Shown: piece by piece, positions 1-7,316 of the stretch
How positions within the stretch are numbered: position 1 is the first letter of the stretch
How the letters are laid out: each line of letters starts with the position of its first letter
Translations under genes and position numbers: made by a program
The notes under the pieces: generated by a model
Database searches by the model: none
The model's input: only the letters and a program-made list of their open reading frames with translations
What the model was told of the DNA's origin: nothing
Assembly: GCA_048213135.1 (NCBI GenBank)
Contig: PS015695.1
Span: forward strand, 56,751 to 89,545
DNA length: 32,795 bases
Source: Reclinomonas americana ATCC 50394
Lineage: Eukaryota; Jakobida; Jakobea; Jakobida
Direction: 5' to 3'

Positions 1-976
1 CGTGGCTCCAGCAGAACGCCAGGCACACCGCGTTGCGCTCGGCCAGGACCTTGTAGCCCGCGTAGCCATCGACCTGCAGCGTGCCCGCGAAGCCCTGAAG
101 ATGCCGGATCGGCTGCTCGGCCTTGCGGTCGGGCGCATAGAGATAGGCCACGCCAGGCGGATCCGATCCACCCCAGGGCCTGTCGTCGCGGGCATAGGCG
201 AAGAGTTGGCCGGTCTTGGTCCGGCCGCGACCCGGGTCGAGCACCGGCGCCGTGGTCTCATCGGCGAAGAGCTTGTCCGACGCCTTCAGGCGCTCGAACA
301 GCCGCTCATGCACGGGCCGCAGCAGGAAGGCGGCCTTGCCGACCCAGTCGGCTAAGGTCGAGCGATCCAGGTTGACGCCCTGCCGGGCATAAATCTGGGC
401 CTGCCGGTAGAGCGGCAGGTGATCGGCGTATTTCGCGACGAGGACATGGGCGACGGTGGCCTCTGTCGGGATGCCGCCCTCGACGAGCCGGCCGGGCGCC
501 GGCGCCTGCACCACAACCTCCTCGCAGGCCCGGCAGGCGTATTTCGGTCGACGCGTCACGATCACGCGGAACTGGGCCGGCACGATATCGAGGCGTTCGG
601 ACACATCCTCGCCGATGGCATGCAACGCGCCCCGGCAGCATGGGCAAGTCTTGTCCTGGATGTCGATAATCTGCTCGACCCGCGGCAGGTGCGCCGGCAA
701 CGATCCACGGTTATTGCGCCGCTTCCGGGCCCGCTCGGCGCGTTTGGCAGGATCGGCGGCCTCCTCGCCGGCAAAGTCCTCGGCCTCGATCTGCTCGGCC
801 TCCTCGAGCCCCAGCAGCAACTGATCGATCGGCAGGCTCTCGGCCCGGCGGCCGAAGCGATGGCGCTGCAACTCCTTGATGATCTGGCGGAGCCGCTCAT
901 TTTCGGCGCGCTCCGCCGCGAGCATCGCCCGAAGCGCGATCGGATCGTTGGTCTGAGGTTCGGCCGGGTCGCTCAC
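1..976 (-). CDS. tnpC: IS66 transposase TnpC, C-terminus cut by window edge
   Basis: An uninterrupted minus-strand frame runs from a GTG at 976 to the window edge, about 325 codons; an in-frame TGA just upstream limits the start. The N-terminal part is a charged helical segment with an IS66-type leucine-zipper look. A zinc-finger-like CPCC...C..C segment follows, then the transposase core with the DET acidic motif and the VDGYAGY segment typical of IS66 transposases. The gene lies 48 bp downstream of tnpB. IS66 TnpC proteins are usually about 500 residues, so roughly the last third is missing. Within the window there is no sign that the frame is broken. Confidence 0.93.
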   Translation of the reverse strand, partial: MSDPAEPQTNDPIALRAMLAAERAENERLRQIIKELQRHRFGRRAESLPIDQLLLGLEEAEQIEAEDFAGEEAADPAKRAERARKRRNNRGSLPAHLPRVEQIIDIQDKTCPCCRGALHAIGEDVSERLDIVPAQFRVIVTRRPKYACRACEEVVVQAPAPGRLVEGGIPTEATVAHVLVAKYADHLPLYRQAQIYARQGVNLDRSTLADWVGKAAFLLRPVHERLFERLKASDKLFADETTAPVLDPGRGRTKTGQLFAYARDDRPWGGSDPPGVAYLYAPDRKAEQPIRHLQGFAGTLQVDGYAGYKVLAERNAVCLAFCWSH

Positions 977-1024
977 AAAGCCGATTCAATCATGGATTAC
1001 AGTGGGTTGCCAGCGCAGGTCCGA

Positions 1025-1175
1025 TCAACTTGCGGCGATCGGAACGCGCGTCTGGCGCCGCTCATGTACGCGGCGCCAGTCCAGACCCTCCAGCAAGGCC
1101 TGAAGCTGGGCAGCCGTCAGCCGCACGACACCGTCGGCGATGGCAGGCCACTGGAACTTGCCGTCCTCCAGCCTC
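1025..1175 (-). CDS. tnpB: IS66 accessory protein TnpB, C-terminal part (5' end in N run)
   Basis: The 49 residues visible before the TGA at 1027-1025 show the IS66 Orf2 C-terminus: an FxWP segment, a DGVVRLTAAQLQALL-like helix, then LDWRRV. The 5' part lies in the N run. TnpB is an IS66-specific protein required for transposition whose mechanism is poorly known. It is followed closely by tnpC on the same strand. Full-length TnpB is about 115 residues, so over half the gene is hidden. Confidence 0.85.
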
Positions 1176-1518
1176 NNNNNNNNNNNNNNNNNNNNNNNNN
1201 NNNNNNNNNNNNNNNNNNNNNNNNNNNNNNNNNNNNNNNNNNNNNNNNNNNNNNNNNNNNNNNNNNNNNNNNNNNNNNNNNNNNNNNNNNNNNNNNNNNN
1301 NNNNNNNNNNNNNNNNNNNNNNNNNNNNNNNNNNNNNNNNNNNNNNNNNNNNNNNNNNNNNNNNNNNNNNNNNNNNNNNNNNNNNNNNNNNNNNNNNNNN
1401 NNNNNNNNNNNNNNNNNNNNNNNNNNNNNNNNNNNNNNNNNNNNNNNNNNNNNNNNNNNNNNNNNNNNNNNNNNNNNNNNNNNNNNNNNNNNNNNNNNNN
1501 NNNNNNNNNNNNNNNNNN
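1176..1518. other. Assembly gap (343 N) inside the IS66 element
   Basis: A run of N between tnpB and tnpA. About 740 bp would be needed for complete tnpA plus tnpB, but only about 510 bp lie between the tnpA start and the tnpB stop. The N count is therefore probably an estimate. Repeated IS copies are a common reason for such breaks. Confidence 0.95.
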
Positions 1519-1536
1519 ATGGTCAAGCCTAGACAC
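1519..1536 (-). CDS. tnpA: Probable start of IS66 tnpA (only six codons visible)
   Basis: A GTG at 1536 opens a frame (MSRLDH) that runs straight into the N run. A strong ribosome binding site, GGAGGG, lies about 8 bases upstream, and the start is about 80 bp inside the element end at 1616. This is where IS66 elements carry tnpA, a small HTH protein. The identity rests on position and ribosome binding site, not on protein similarity. Confidence 0.5.
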
Positions 1537-1612
1537 AAAACGATCCCTCCAAATCAGGATCGTTAGAGTGGGCGCTCAATCCGCGGCGAAGAAGGTGCGG
1601 TCGGAACACCGT

Positions 1613-2420
1613 TTACAGTATGCCGCCCAACGTGTGCCCGACAAGACCGGCGAGCCCGTAAAGGAGCAGGGCAAGTGCAATGGTCTCTCCGCTCAGTTCC
1701 GCTACCTGTTCGATGATCGGCCGCACATAGGTAAAGCCCGCGAAGTGTCCTGCCAACACCAGCATGACCATGACAATTCCCAAGACTACCGAGCGCCGAG
1801 TCAGCACGATGCGGAAGGAGTCGATCCGAGTAGGTTCTGTCGCAGGCAGTCTAGGAAGGGTAGCGACGACACCAATCATGGCAACGAGACCGATCGCAGC
1901 TGCGGCGCCGAAGGTCCCTCGCCAGCCCCAAAGCTCGCCCAGGTATAGTCCAGCCGATGGAGCGAAAACCGTGGCAGCCGTTATGCCGGTAAAGATGACC
2001 GACATGGCCCGTGGCACGCTCGCCGGGGGCACCAGCCGCAGGGCGAGTGCGGTCAGCATAGCCCAGAGGCCGCCCAGCGCTATGCCCAGCAGGGCGCGAG
2101 CGACCAGCAATACCCAATAGGTTTGCGCTAACGCGGTTAGAACCCCCGACAAGAAGATCGTCGCCGTCAGGAGCACAACCAGCTTGCGGCGGTCAAAACG
2201 ACCTGCCGAGAATGATAACGGGGCTGGCAATGGCGGCGATGATCGCGGTTGCGGTGATCGCCTGGCCCGTAGCTCCGATAGCGACATTCAGATCCTGCGC
2301 CATCGGTGTCAACAGGCCGACTGGCAGCAATTCAGATCCGATCAGGCCAAACATGGCGAGAGAAATCGCAACAACGGCAGGCCAATAAGCCTTTGCGGCA
2401 GACGCGTCGCTTTGGGGCAT
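1613..2420 (-). pseudogene. NepI-like MFS exporter, frameshifted and truncated by the IS66 element
   Basis: The two pieces together resemble the N-terminal two thirds of the DHA1-family purine ribonucleoside efflux pump NepI: an ELLPVGLLTPMAQDL-like TM1 segment, a GLALGGxWAM-like segment, RLVPPxSVPxAMSVIF, and FTYxRP. Translation probably starts at ATG 2420 (GGA about 8 bases upstream). The first frame stops just after the GRSF segment near 2195, and the match resumes one frame over at DRRKLVVLL. Removing one T from the TTTT run would restore the frame. The C-terminus is lost at 1616 where the IS66 end begins, so about 290 of some 400 residues remain. The frameshift may be a homopolymer error, but the IS truncation is clear. 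If intact the protein would have 12 membrane segments and export nucleosides or drugs. Confidence 0.85.
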
Positions 2421-2662
2421 GACAAATTCCAATCGTGGCAGCGGCAATAATGAGGATTGATCTTCGATCACGCCTGTCGTGATGGTTCACTGGAGGCGGC
2501 GGGCCCTGCAACGACTTGCTGTAGGTAGATGTCTGAAGCGGAAGCGGATTTGATGGAGCCGCTAGCCGACAAACGCGTTCGAGCACGAATTCAGCGGGAG
2601 CGTTATTTGAGCCCTCCCTGAGGCCAAGGCTCTCCGCAATGGCTTTGAGCTCGCGGTTCATT

Positions 2663-2926
2663 TCAATTGATCCGCATGATCCTGCTGTACTGAGGATCGA
2701 ACGCGGTGATGTTCAGGTCTGTGAACAAACTGCCATCCCTGATACGATCGGTAATTCGCCCCATCTTCTGGTAGCTCTCGCGTGTCGTCGCCGCATAAAG
2801 GCTGAAGCGGCCTCCGACAAATTCGGCAATGAGCGGGTTCACCTCGCGTTCGCGCGTCACATCAAATCCGTAGTCCAGTTCGGCGACGTCGCGGCAGGTA
2901 TGGGTGAGTATGACCTCCGGCCGCAT
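2663..2926 (-). CDS. Small protein of unknown function (87 aa)
   Basis: ATG at 2926 follows the stop of the SOD-containing ORF (2963) by about 36 bp, with AGAG a few bases upstream. The product is mixed in character, without signal peptide or membrane segment, and has several aromatic and charged residues (AELDYGF, GGRFSLYAATT, ITDRIRDG). I do not recognise the family. Because the gene just upstream is a fusion of fragments, this ORF may be the remaining C-terminal piece of a larger gene rather than a complete small protein. Position and codon usage are compatible with co-transcription with GAPDH and the chimeric ORF. Confidence 0.45.
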   Translation of the reverse strand: MRPEVILTHTCRDVAELDYGFDVTREREVNPLIAEFVGGRFSLYAATTRESYQKMGRITDRIRDGSLFTDLNITAFDPQYSRIMRIN

Positions 2927-2962
2927 CTTCTCTTTTGGCGCGGCCGGTTGAAGGGCAGAAGA

Positions 2963-3706
2963 TCAACCGAGATTGGCTTCGGCAAACTCGTAATTGGCGA
3001 GACTGTCGAGGAAGTTCGTTACGTAATCCGGCCGCCGGTTGCGGAAATCGACATAGTAACTGTGCTCCCAGACATCGAGCCCGAGCAGCGGCTTGCCTTC
3101 GCCGGTCGCCAGCGGGTTCGAGCCGTTCGGCGTCTTGGTGGTCTTTAGCTTGCCGTCATGGCCCAGCACCAGCCAGGCCCAACCCGATCCGAACTGTGTC
3201 GTCGCGGCGGTCTTAAACGCATCCTTGAAAGCATCGACCGAGCCGAAATCCCCGACGATCTTTGCTTCCAGCTTCCCAGGCAGCTTGCCGCCATTCGGCG
3301 ACAGCGCATTCCAGAAGTGTATATGGTTCCAGTGCTGTCCGGCATTGTTGAAGACTGGCACATAGTCGGCCTTGCCAGTGGCGAATGTGATGATTTCTTC
3401 CAGAGACTTGCCCTGAAGAGCAGCGTCTTTCTCAACGAACCCGTTCAGCGCCGTGACCTCTGCCGCGGAGAATGGCCGGGCACGTTCGCGCAGGTCGCGC
3501 AGTTGCTTGAGATAGTCCGGGAACAGGTCAGGGCGCATGCCGTGGGCCTGACTGATCCCGATGAAGGTTCCGCCGAGATCATCGAACGTCTGGCGCAGGG
3601 CGAACCGGCAAGGCCGAGGCGCGGTGACGCCGCGGCGCCGCTCGGCGAGATAACGCGGTGTCAATGAGATTGCGGCGGCGACGATGTTGAAGAGCCGGGA
3701 GCTCAC
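2963..3706 (-). CDS. Chimeric ORF: AarF/UbiB-type kinase N-terminus fused to Fe/Mn superoxide dismutase C-terminus
   Basis: From a GTG at 3706 the ORF encodes 247 residues of two origins. Residues about 36-82 match the conserved N-terminal block of AarF/ABC1/UbiB proteins (LGGTFIGISQ, MRPDLFPDYLKQL, ARPF). From about residue 84 (VTALNGF) the protein is a clear Fe/Mn superoxide dismutase: GKSLEEI, FNNAGQHWNHIHFW with the second metal histidine, FGSGWAWLV, and DVWEHSYYVDF with the last Asp and His ligands. The SOD N-terminal helix with the HHxKHHxxYV motif and the first metal histidine is missing, replaced in frame by kinase sequence; the kinase catalytic part is absent. Activity as a normal SOD is doubtful. 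Either an intergenic deletion or a mis-assembly could explain it. It lies 40 bp downstream of the GAPDH gene. Confidence 0.85.
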   Translation of the reverse strand: MSSRLFNIVAAAISLTPRYLAERRRGVTAPRPCRFALRQTFDDLGGTFIGISQAHGMRPDLFPDYLKQLRDLRERARPFSAAEVTALNGFVEKDAALQGKSLEEIITFATGKADYVPVFNNAGQHWNHIHFWNALSPNGGKLPGKLEAKIVGDFGSVDAFKDAFKTAATTQFGSGWAWLVLGHDGKLKTTKTPNGSNPLATGEGKPLLGLDVWEHSYYVDFRNRRPDYVTNFLDSLANYEFAEANLG

Positions 3707-3746
3707 ACGCTTTGGCCGCGGCTATCGGCCGACGCCGCGCATCGCG

Positions 3747-4787
3747 TCAGAAGAACCGCTGCCGGATGCCGAGCGAGGCGTTCGTCAGCGCGATCGAAGA
3801 CGCGGCATCCGATGCGAGGCCGGTCAGGGCGCGGACCGCATCGATCGTCTCGGGAATGACGATCGCCTGGTTGTCGACCATGTAGGCGTAAAACAGCTCG
3901 TCGCCTTTCGTGCGCAGCATGTCTTCCCAGAGCGCCACCTCGTAGAGATTGTCGTGCGGCCGGCCGAGGTCGGCCATCAGCTCCTTCACGGTATTGATCG
4001 CGGTGAGCCCGTCCGTGGTTCGGATCAGGGCGATCCGCGACGAAGCACGGAAAGCGTCGAGGACCTCCTCTTTTTCGGCCGCGCGGGTCAACTGGACGGA
4101 CCAGTAGTGGAGATGCGCCAACGTCTCGGGAACCTTGACGGCCATGGTCACCACATCGAGGTCGGGATCGACGCTCTGGGCATCGGGTCCCTGATGACTC
4201 GGGATCTCGGGCTCGGGCACGAGCGTGTTCATGATCCCGCTTTTATGGCTCTCCCACGGATCGGTAGCGCGCCTCAGCAGTGTGCCGCGCGCGTGTTTGA
4301 GGAGGCCGGCGCGCTTCAGGGCGGAAAGCGTGCGGACGATGGAGGTCGTATTGCAGGACACGACGCGCGTCGATTGGCGGCCGATCGCGCTTGCAAAGGA
4401 GCTTTCTGCGACGAAAGAGTGTCCGGTCACGGCGTGTTTCTCGCCGCCATGGACGATGAACTTGATGCCTTGGGCGCGGTACCGTTCGACGTTGGTCGCG
4501 GCGACGCGCTTGGGCGTGCAGTCGACCACGATGTCCGCCGTCTGGAGCAGCGCATCGAGCGTGCCGGCGACCGGCAAGCCGGCGTCCCTCATCGGGCCAA
4601 CCGTCTCATCGGAGGCCGCGTAGAACGGGATCGCCTTCTGTTCTAGCGAGCGCAGACGCCAGTCGCTGGCAATATCAGACACCCCGACGAGCTCCATGTC
4701 GTCCTGGATGCGTACGGCGTCGACCACGCGCTTGCCGATTACGCCGTAGCCGTTCACCGCGACGCGGACGGGATTGCGCTGTGTCAT
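3747..4787 (-). CDS. Type II (archaeal-type) glyceraldehyde-3-phosphate dehydrogenase
   Basis: 346 residues, close to the archaeal enzymes (about 340). The N-terminus has the Rossmann signature VAVNGYGVIGKRV (residues 9-22), and the catalytic cysteine is Cys145 in SCNTTS, the active-site context of archaeal phosphorylating GAPDH rather than the bacterial SCTTN. The family oxidises glyceraldehyde-3-phosphate with NAD(P)+ and phosphate to 1,3-bisphosphoglycerate in the cytoplasm. ATG 4787 was chosen because AAGGA lies about 10 bases upstream and the Rossmann fold starts right after it; a longer frame to 4898 would add residues foreign to the family. A FNR/FixK-like site at 4891-4904 lies about 110 bp upstream. 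Type II GAPDH is uncommon in bacteria and suggests lateral acquisition. Its substrate is a product of the phosphoketolase encoded at 14678-16994. Confidence 0.93.
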   Translation of the reverse strand: MTQRNPVRVAVNGYGVIGKRVVDAVRIQDDMELVGVSDIASDWRLRSLEQKAIPFYAASDETVGPMRDAGLPVAGTLDALLQTADIVVDCTPKRVAATNVERYRAQGIKFIVHGGEKHAVTGHSFVAESSFASAIGRQSTRVVSCNTTSIVRTLSALKRAGLLKHARGTLLRRATDPWESHKSGIMNTLVPEPEIPSHQGPDAQSVDPDLDVVTMAVKVPETLAHLHYWSVQLTRAAEKEEVLDAFRASSRIALIRTTDGLTAINTVKELMADLGRPHDNLYEVALWEDMLRTKGDELFYAYMVDNQAIVIPETIDAVRALTGLASDAASSIALTNASLGIRQRFF

Positions 4788-4890
4788 TGCGGATATCCTT
4801 CGACAAGTTACGGAGATCACGTCGCCGCAGCTTGGTTGGGGCCTTGGCGGGAGCGTGCCACCTGATTGCCAGCGTCCGGCGCGCTTAACT

Positions 4891-4904
4891 TTGATCAAGG
4901 TTAA
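4891..4904 (-). promoter_or_regulatory. FNR/FixK-like operator upstream of type II GAPDH
   Basis: TTGAT-CAAG-GTTAA: one perfect FNR/FixK half-site and one half-site with a single mismatch. The centre is 110 bp before the GAPDH start, leaving room for an activator at -41.5 and a leader of about 70 bases. No good -10 was seen. It is one of six similar sites in the window. Confidence 0.6.
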
Positions 4905-5000
4905 GGTTGCGGCAGGTCGCCCATGCCGCGGGCTGCGCGCTCGCGCCAGGGCGGCAGCGCCGAAAAGAAGCCCGGATCGGGTTGCAGGCGAGCCGACAGC

Positions 5001-5030
5001 CCTGATGCCGACGAGGGCGCCGGCATCAGG
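5001..5030 (-). terminator. Perfect 10-bp inverted repeat after the multicopper oxidase gene
   Basis: CCTGATGCCG and CGGCATCAGG form a perfect stem with a 10-base loop, starting 10 bp after the oxidase stop codon. There is no T tract on the minus strand, so it may be a stabilising 3' hairpin or a weak terminator. Confidence 0.55.
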
Positions 5031-5039
5031 TATCGCGGT

Positions 5040-6524
5040 CTAGCCGAGATCCTCGTAAGTCACGTATGCCATCATGCCGGTCGCCATGTGGTACAGGTGA
5101 TGGCAATGCAACGGCCATGTGCCGGGATTGTTGGCGTCGAAGACGATCGTCATCGAGTCGCCTGGCGGCACCAGGACCGTATCGCGGACTGCGCCCGCGC
5201 GCTTGGCACCGTTGATGGCGATCACCTGGAAATGGTGGCCGTGCAGATGCATAGGATGCGACATCATCGAGGCATTGCGCATGGTGATCTCGATGCGCTG
5301 GCGCCGGCGCGCGCGCAGCTCATCGCCGCCCTCGATAGACCAGGCGTAGCCTTGCATCTGGCCTGTGAGCGTGAGGGTGAACCGGCGATCCGCCGGCTTC
5401 GCGTCGAGGGGATTGCGCGCGCGTAGCCGCTGTTCGAGCTCAGACCCGACGATCGGCCCGGCAGCGTCACCGGTACTGGCAAGTCGTTTCACCGTAGACC
5501 CGGACGTGGCCAGGATCACCCCTGTTCGTTCTACCGCGCCCTCGCGTAGCGCAAGGACGGGATAGGCGCCTTCTCCCGGCGGCAGCGACAGGGCGATGTC
5601 GAGGCGTTGGCCCATGCTGACCGGGAAGATCGAGGCGGAGATCGGCAGGACGTCCTGACCGTCGACTGCGAGCAGTGTGCCCTTGAGCGCGCCGGTGTCG
5701 ATCGTGAAACCCGTCGCGGTTGCGCCATTGATGATACGCAGGCGCACGCGGCCGCTCCTTTCAACGCGCACGATCTCGGGGTCGTCGAGCGTCCGATCGT
5801 TGGCGAGATAGGCGTCGTAGTCGATGTCGTTGAGGTCCATCGCGGCCATTTGCATGCCGGGCATCCCCGCCATCGGCATCTTGCCCATGTCGCCATGTCC
5901 CATACCGGAATGGTTCATCATCGGCATGTCGGCCATGCCGGCTGATCCTTTCGCTGCGCCATGACCCCTGCCTTGCTTCAACCGCGCGAGCAGTTCCTCG
6001 ACCGGCGTGAAGGAAAAATCATGCAGCAGGATGACGACCTCCTGTTCGTCGCGCGCCCGATCGGCGGCGCGGCGAACGATGAGCGGCGCGGCAAGCAGGT
6101 TCTGCTCCTGAAGCGTGTGCGCGTGCATCCAGTGCGTGCCGCCCTCGCCGACCGGGAAGGTGTACCGATGGCTACTTGCGGGTTTGAGCAGGGGCTGCGG
6201 GTTGTCGGGCACGCCGTCGGACTCCCACGGCGGTGTGAGGCCATGCCAATGGACCAGCGTTGGCTGGTCGAGTTGGTTCGAGAGCTCGACGTCGAAGACG
6301 GCCTCGGCGTCCAACGTCAGGCCGGGCACGCCATTCGGCTGCAAAAGGCCGAAGACGCGTGCGGCGCGGCCTTTGACCTCGATCGAGCGGCTGGCTGCAG
6401 CGAGCTTGACGGGAGAAGGGGCGCCTGGCGTCTGAGCCCAGCCGAGGGCGGGGCGGGCAAGTGTAGCGGCGCCAAGGGCCGCGGCGCCGCTCATCACTGA
6501 GTGAAGAAATCTGCGTCTGTTCAT
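5040..6524 (-). CDS. Tat-exported multicopper oxidase with a Met/His-rich loop
   Basis: 494 residues. The N-terminus has a twin-arginine signal (NRRRFL, then a hydrophobic stretch ending near AWAQ-like residue 31), so it is probably folded in the cytoplasm and exported. All four copper motifs are present: HWHG (92-95), HWMHAH (131-136), HPMHLHGHH (423-431) and HCHHLYHMATGMM (473-485), giving a type 1 and a trinuclear type 2/3 site. Residues 197-229 are very rich in Met and His, like the Cu(I)-binding segments of CueO and CopA. The family oxidises Cu(I) or phenols with O2 in the periplasm, and copper tolerance is the likely role. AGGA lies about 10 bases upstream of ATG 6524. It follows a small Cys-rich secreted protein and probably shares the FNR-like promoter at 7053-7066. 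A specific name (CopA, CueO or laccase) cannot be decided. Confidence 0.93.
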   Translation of the reverse strand: MNRRRFLHSVMSGAAALGAATLARPALGWAQTPGAPSPVKLAAASRSIEVKGRAARVFGLLQPNGVPGLTLDAEAVFDVELSNQLDQPTLVHWHGLTPPWESDGVPDNPQPLLKPASSHRYTFPVGEGGTHWMHAHTLQEQNLLAAPLIVRRAADRARDEQEVVILLHDFSFTPVEELLARLKQGRGHGAAKGSAGMADMPMMNHSGMGHGDMGKMPMAGMPGMQMAAMDLNDIDYDAYLANDRTLDDPEIVRVERSGRVRLRIINGATATGFTIDTGALKGTLLAVDGQDVLPISASIFPVSMGQRLDIALSLPPGEGAYPVLALREGAVERTGVILATSGSTVKRLASTGDAAGPIVGSELEQRLRARNPLDAKPADRRFTLTLTGQMQGYAWSIEGGDELRARRRQRIEITMRNASMMSHPMHLHGHHFQVIAINGAKRAGAVRDTVLVPPGDSMTIVFDANNPGTWPLHCHHLYHMATGMMAYVTYEDLG

Positions 6525-6626
6525 GGTCGTTAGTCCTCATCGTGCCTGCAGGTGGCAGGCGTGCTGATTGAGCGCACCGAGACGGCGCGCGCCGAGCCCC
6601 GAAGCGTCGGGGCGGGTCGAACTCGA

Positions 6627-6977
6627 TCAGCATCGAGGAGGTTTGTGCGGCTGCCCGATCAGGATGCCAAAGATCGGATCACCGCGGTCGAGTCTGTGCT
6701 TTGCGAGTACTGGCCGCGGCTTCTCGTTCCATCCCGTGGCAGCGGGAGCGGTGCAAAGGCTGCACACGGAGGTGCAACAACGGGCGGCATGCACGCCGCT
6801 CGGCTTGCCGACGGCGCTTGTCGACGAATGAAACTCGGCAGCGTCGCTTGCAACATCATTGCGTACGGAGCGTTCGACCGAGTGGACTGCGCTCGCGCAG
6901 GACGTCACGTCTGCACTGGCCATCGACATACCGAGCAAGGCGAAGGTAAGGGCGGCGACAAGCACCGTTCTCATCAT
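6627..6977 (-). CDS. Small secreted Cys-rich protein upstream of the multicopper oxidase
   Basis: 116 residues from ATG 6977. The first 23 residues form a typical Sec signal peptide (MMRTVL, hydrophobic core, ending ASA), followed by a short mature protein with CCxxxCxxC in the middle and a basic, Pro-rich C-terminus. The frame is open further upstream, but a -10-like TATATG (7031-7026) at the right distance from the FNR-type site at 7053-7066 puts the transcript start near 7018-7020. That favours ATG 6977 or 6974, preceded by AGGG. No family is recognised. Its place before a multicopper oxidase and its cysteines suggest periplasmic copper binding or delivery, which is inference. Confidence 0.6.
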   Translation of the reverse strand: MMRTVLVAALTFALLGMSMASADVTSCASAVHSVERSVRNDVASDAAEFHSSTSAVGKPSGVHAARCCTSVCSLCTAPAATGWNEKPRPVLAKHRLDRGDPIFGILIGQPHKPPRC

Positions 6978-7052
6978 CCCTGCCAAGCGCCGCGACGGCT
7001 TCGTGTGCGTCAGGTTCATATCTCCCATATAGCAGCAGATTTGAGCAACGAC

Positions 7053-7066
7053 TTGATCGGAATCAA
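7053..7066 (-). promoter_or_regulatory. Perfect FNR/Anr/FixK operator before the Cys-rich protein/multicopper oxidase genes
   Basis: TTGAT-CGGA-ATCAA matches the FNR-family consensus exactly. A TATATG hexamer on the minus strand (7031-7026) stands where the -10 box of a promoter activated from -41.5 should be. The remaining 250 bp up to mntH (7067-7316) show no gene that I can support. Confidence 0.75.
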
Positions 7067-7316
7067 TACATCGTTGAAACAACGCGCGAGCCTGGGCTGT
7101 CATCGTCCGCCCGGAGAGCGAAGCAGACGGAACGTCCCCACGTGCTGGCATCGCGAACAGGCGAAAAGTCGATCAGGCCGCATCTTTCACGTCGGCGCGA
7201 CCATCGCCACACGCCGAGATCGGAAGACCTGAGATAATTCTGCCGGTCGGAAACGCCACGCGCCGATCCTGCACGCGAGGTATGCGGCTTTTGGCGGGCA
7301 CATCGATACGGCAATG

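Larger units (their letters stand above)
1..1616 (-). mobile_element. IS66-family insertion sequence, one end and most of its genes (continues beyond window start)
   Basis: Three minus-strand genes in the standard IS66 order (tnpA, tnpB, tnpC) run from an element end at 1616 to the window edge. Read on the minus strand the end begins GTAAACGGTGTTCC, which fits the GTAA-type termini of IS66 elements. The element end falls inside an MFS transporter frame, and the codon after the junction (TAA at 1615-1613) is supplied by the IS and ends that gene. IS66 elements usually make 8-bp target duplications. The 8 bases next to this end are agtatgcc (1617-1624); the partner copy would lie outside the window. 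An N run (1176-1518) interrupts tnpA and tnpB, and the distance between tnpA start and tnpB stop (about 510 bp) is too short for both, so the gap is underestimated or part is deleted. Confidence 0.9.

Noticed and set aside
1030-1948. Long frames reading through the first N run
   Set aside because: Their length is made by translating N as open; the flanking real genes are IS66 tnpB/tnpA and the exporter remnant in other frames.
2332-2661. A 109-codon minus-strand frame starting just after the 87-aa ORF
   Set aside because: It overlaps the N-terminal part of the exporter gene in another frame and its second half is the shadow of that gene. Only the first about 40 codons are free and match nothing I know.
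3684-4646. A 320-codon plus-strand frame opposite GAPDH
   Set aside because: The minus strand is a full type II GAPDH with active-site Cys; the plus frame is a shadow.
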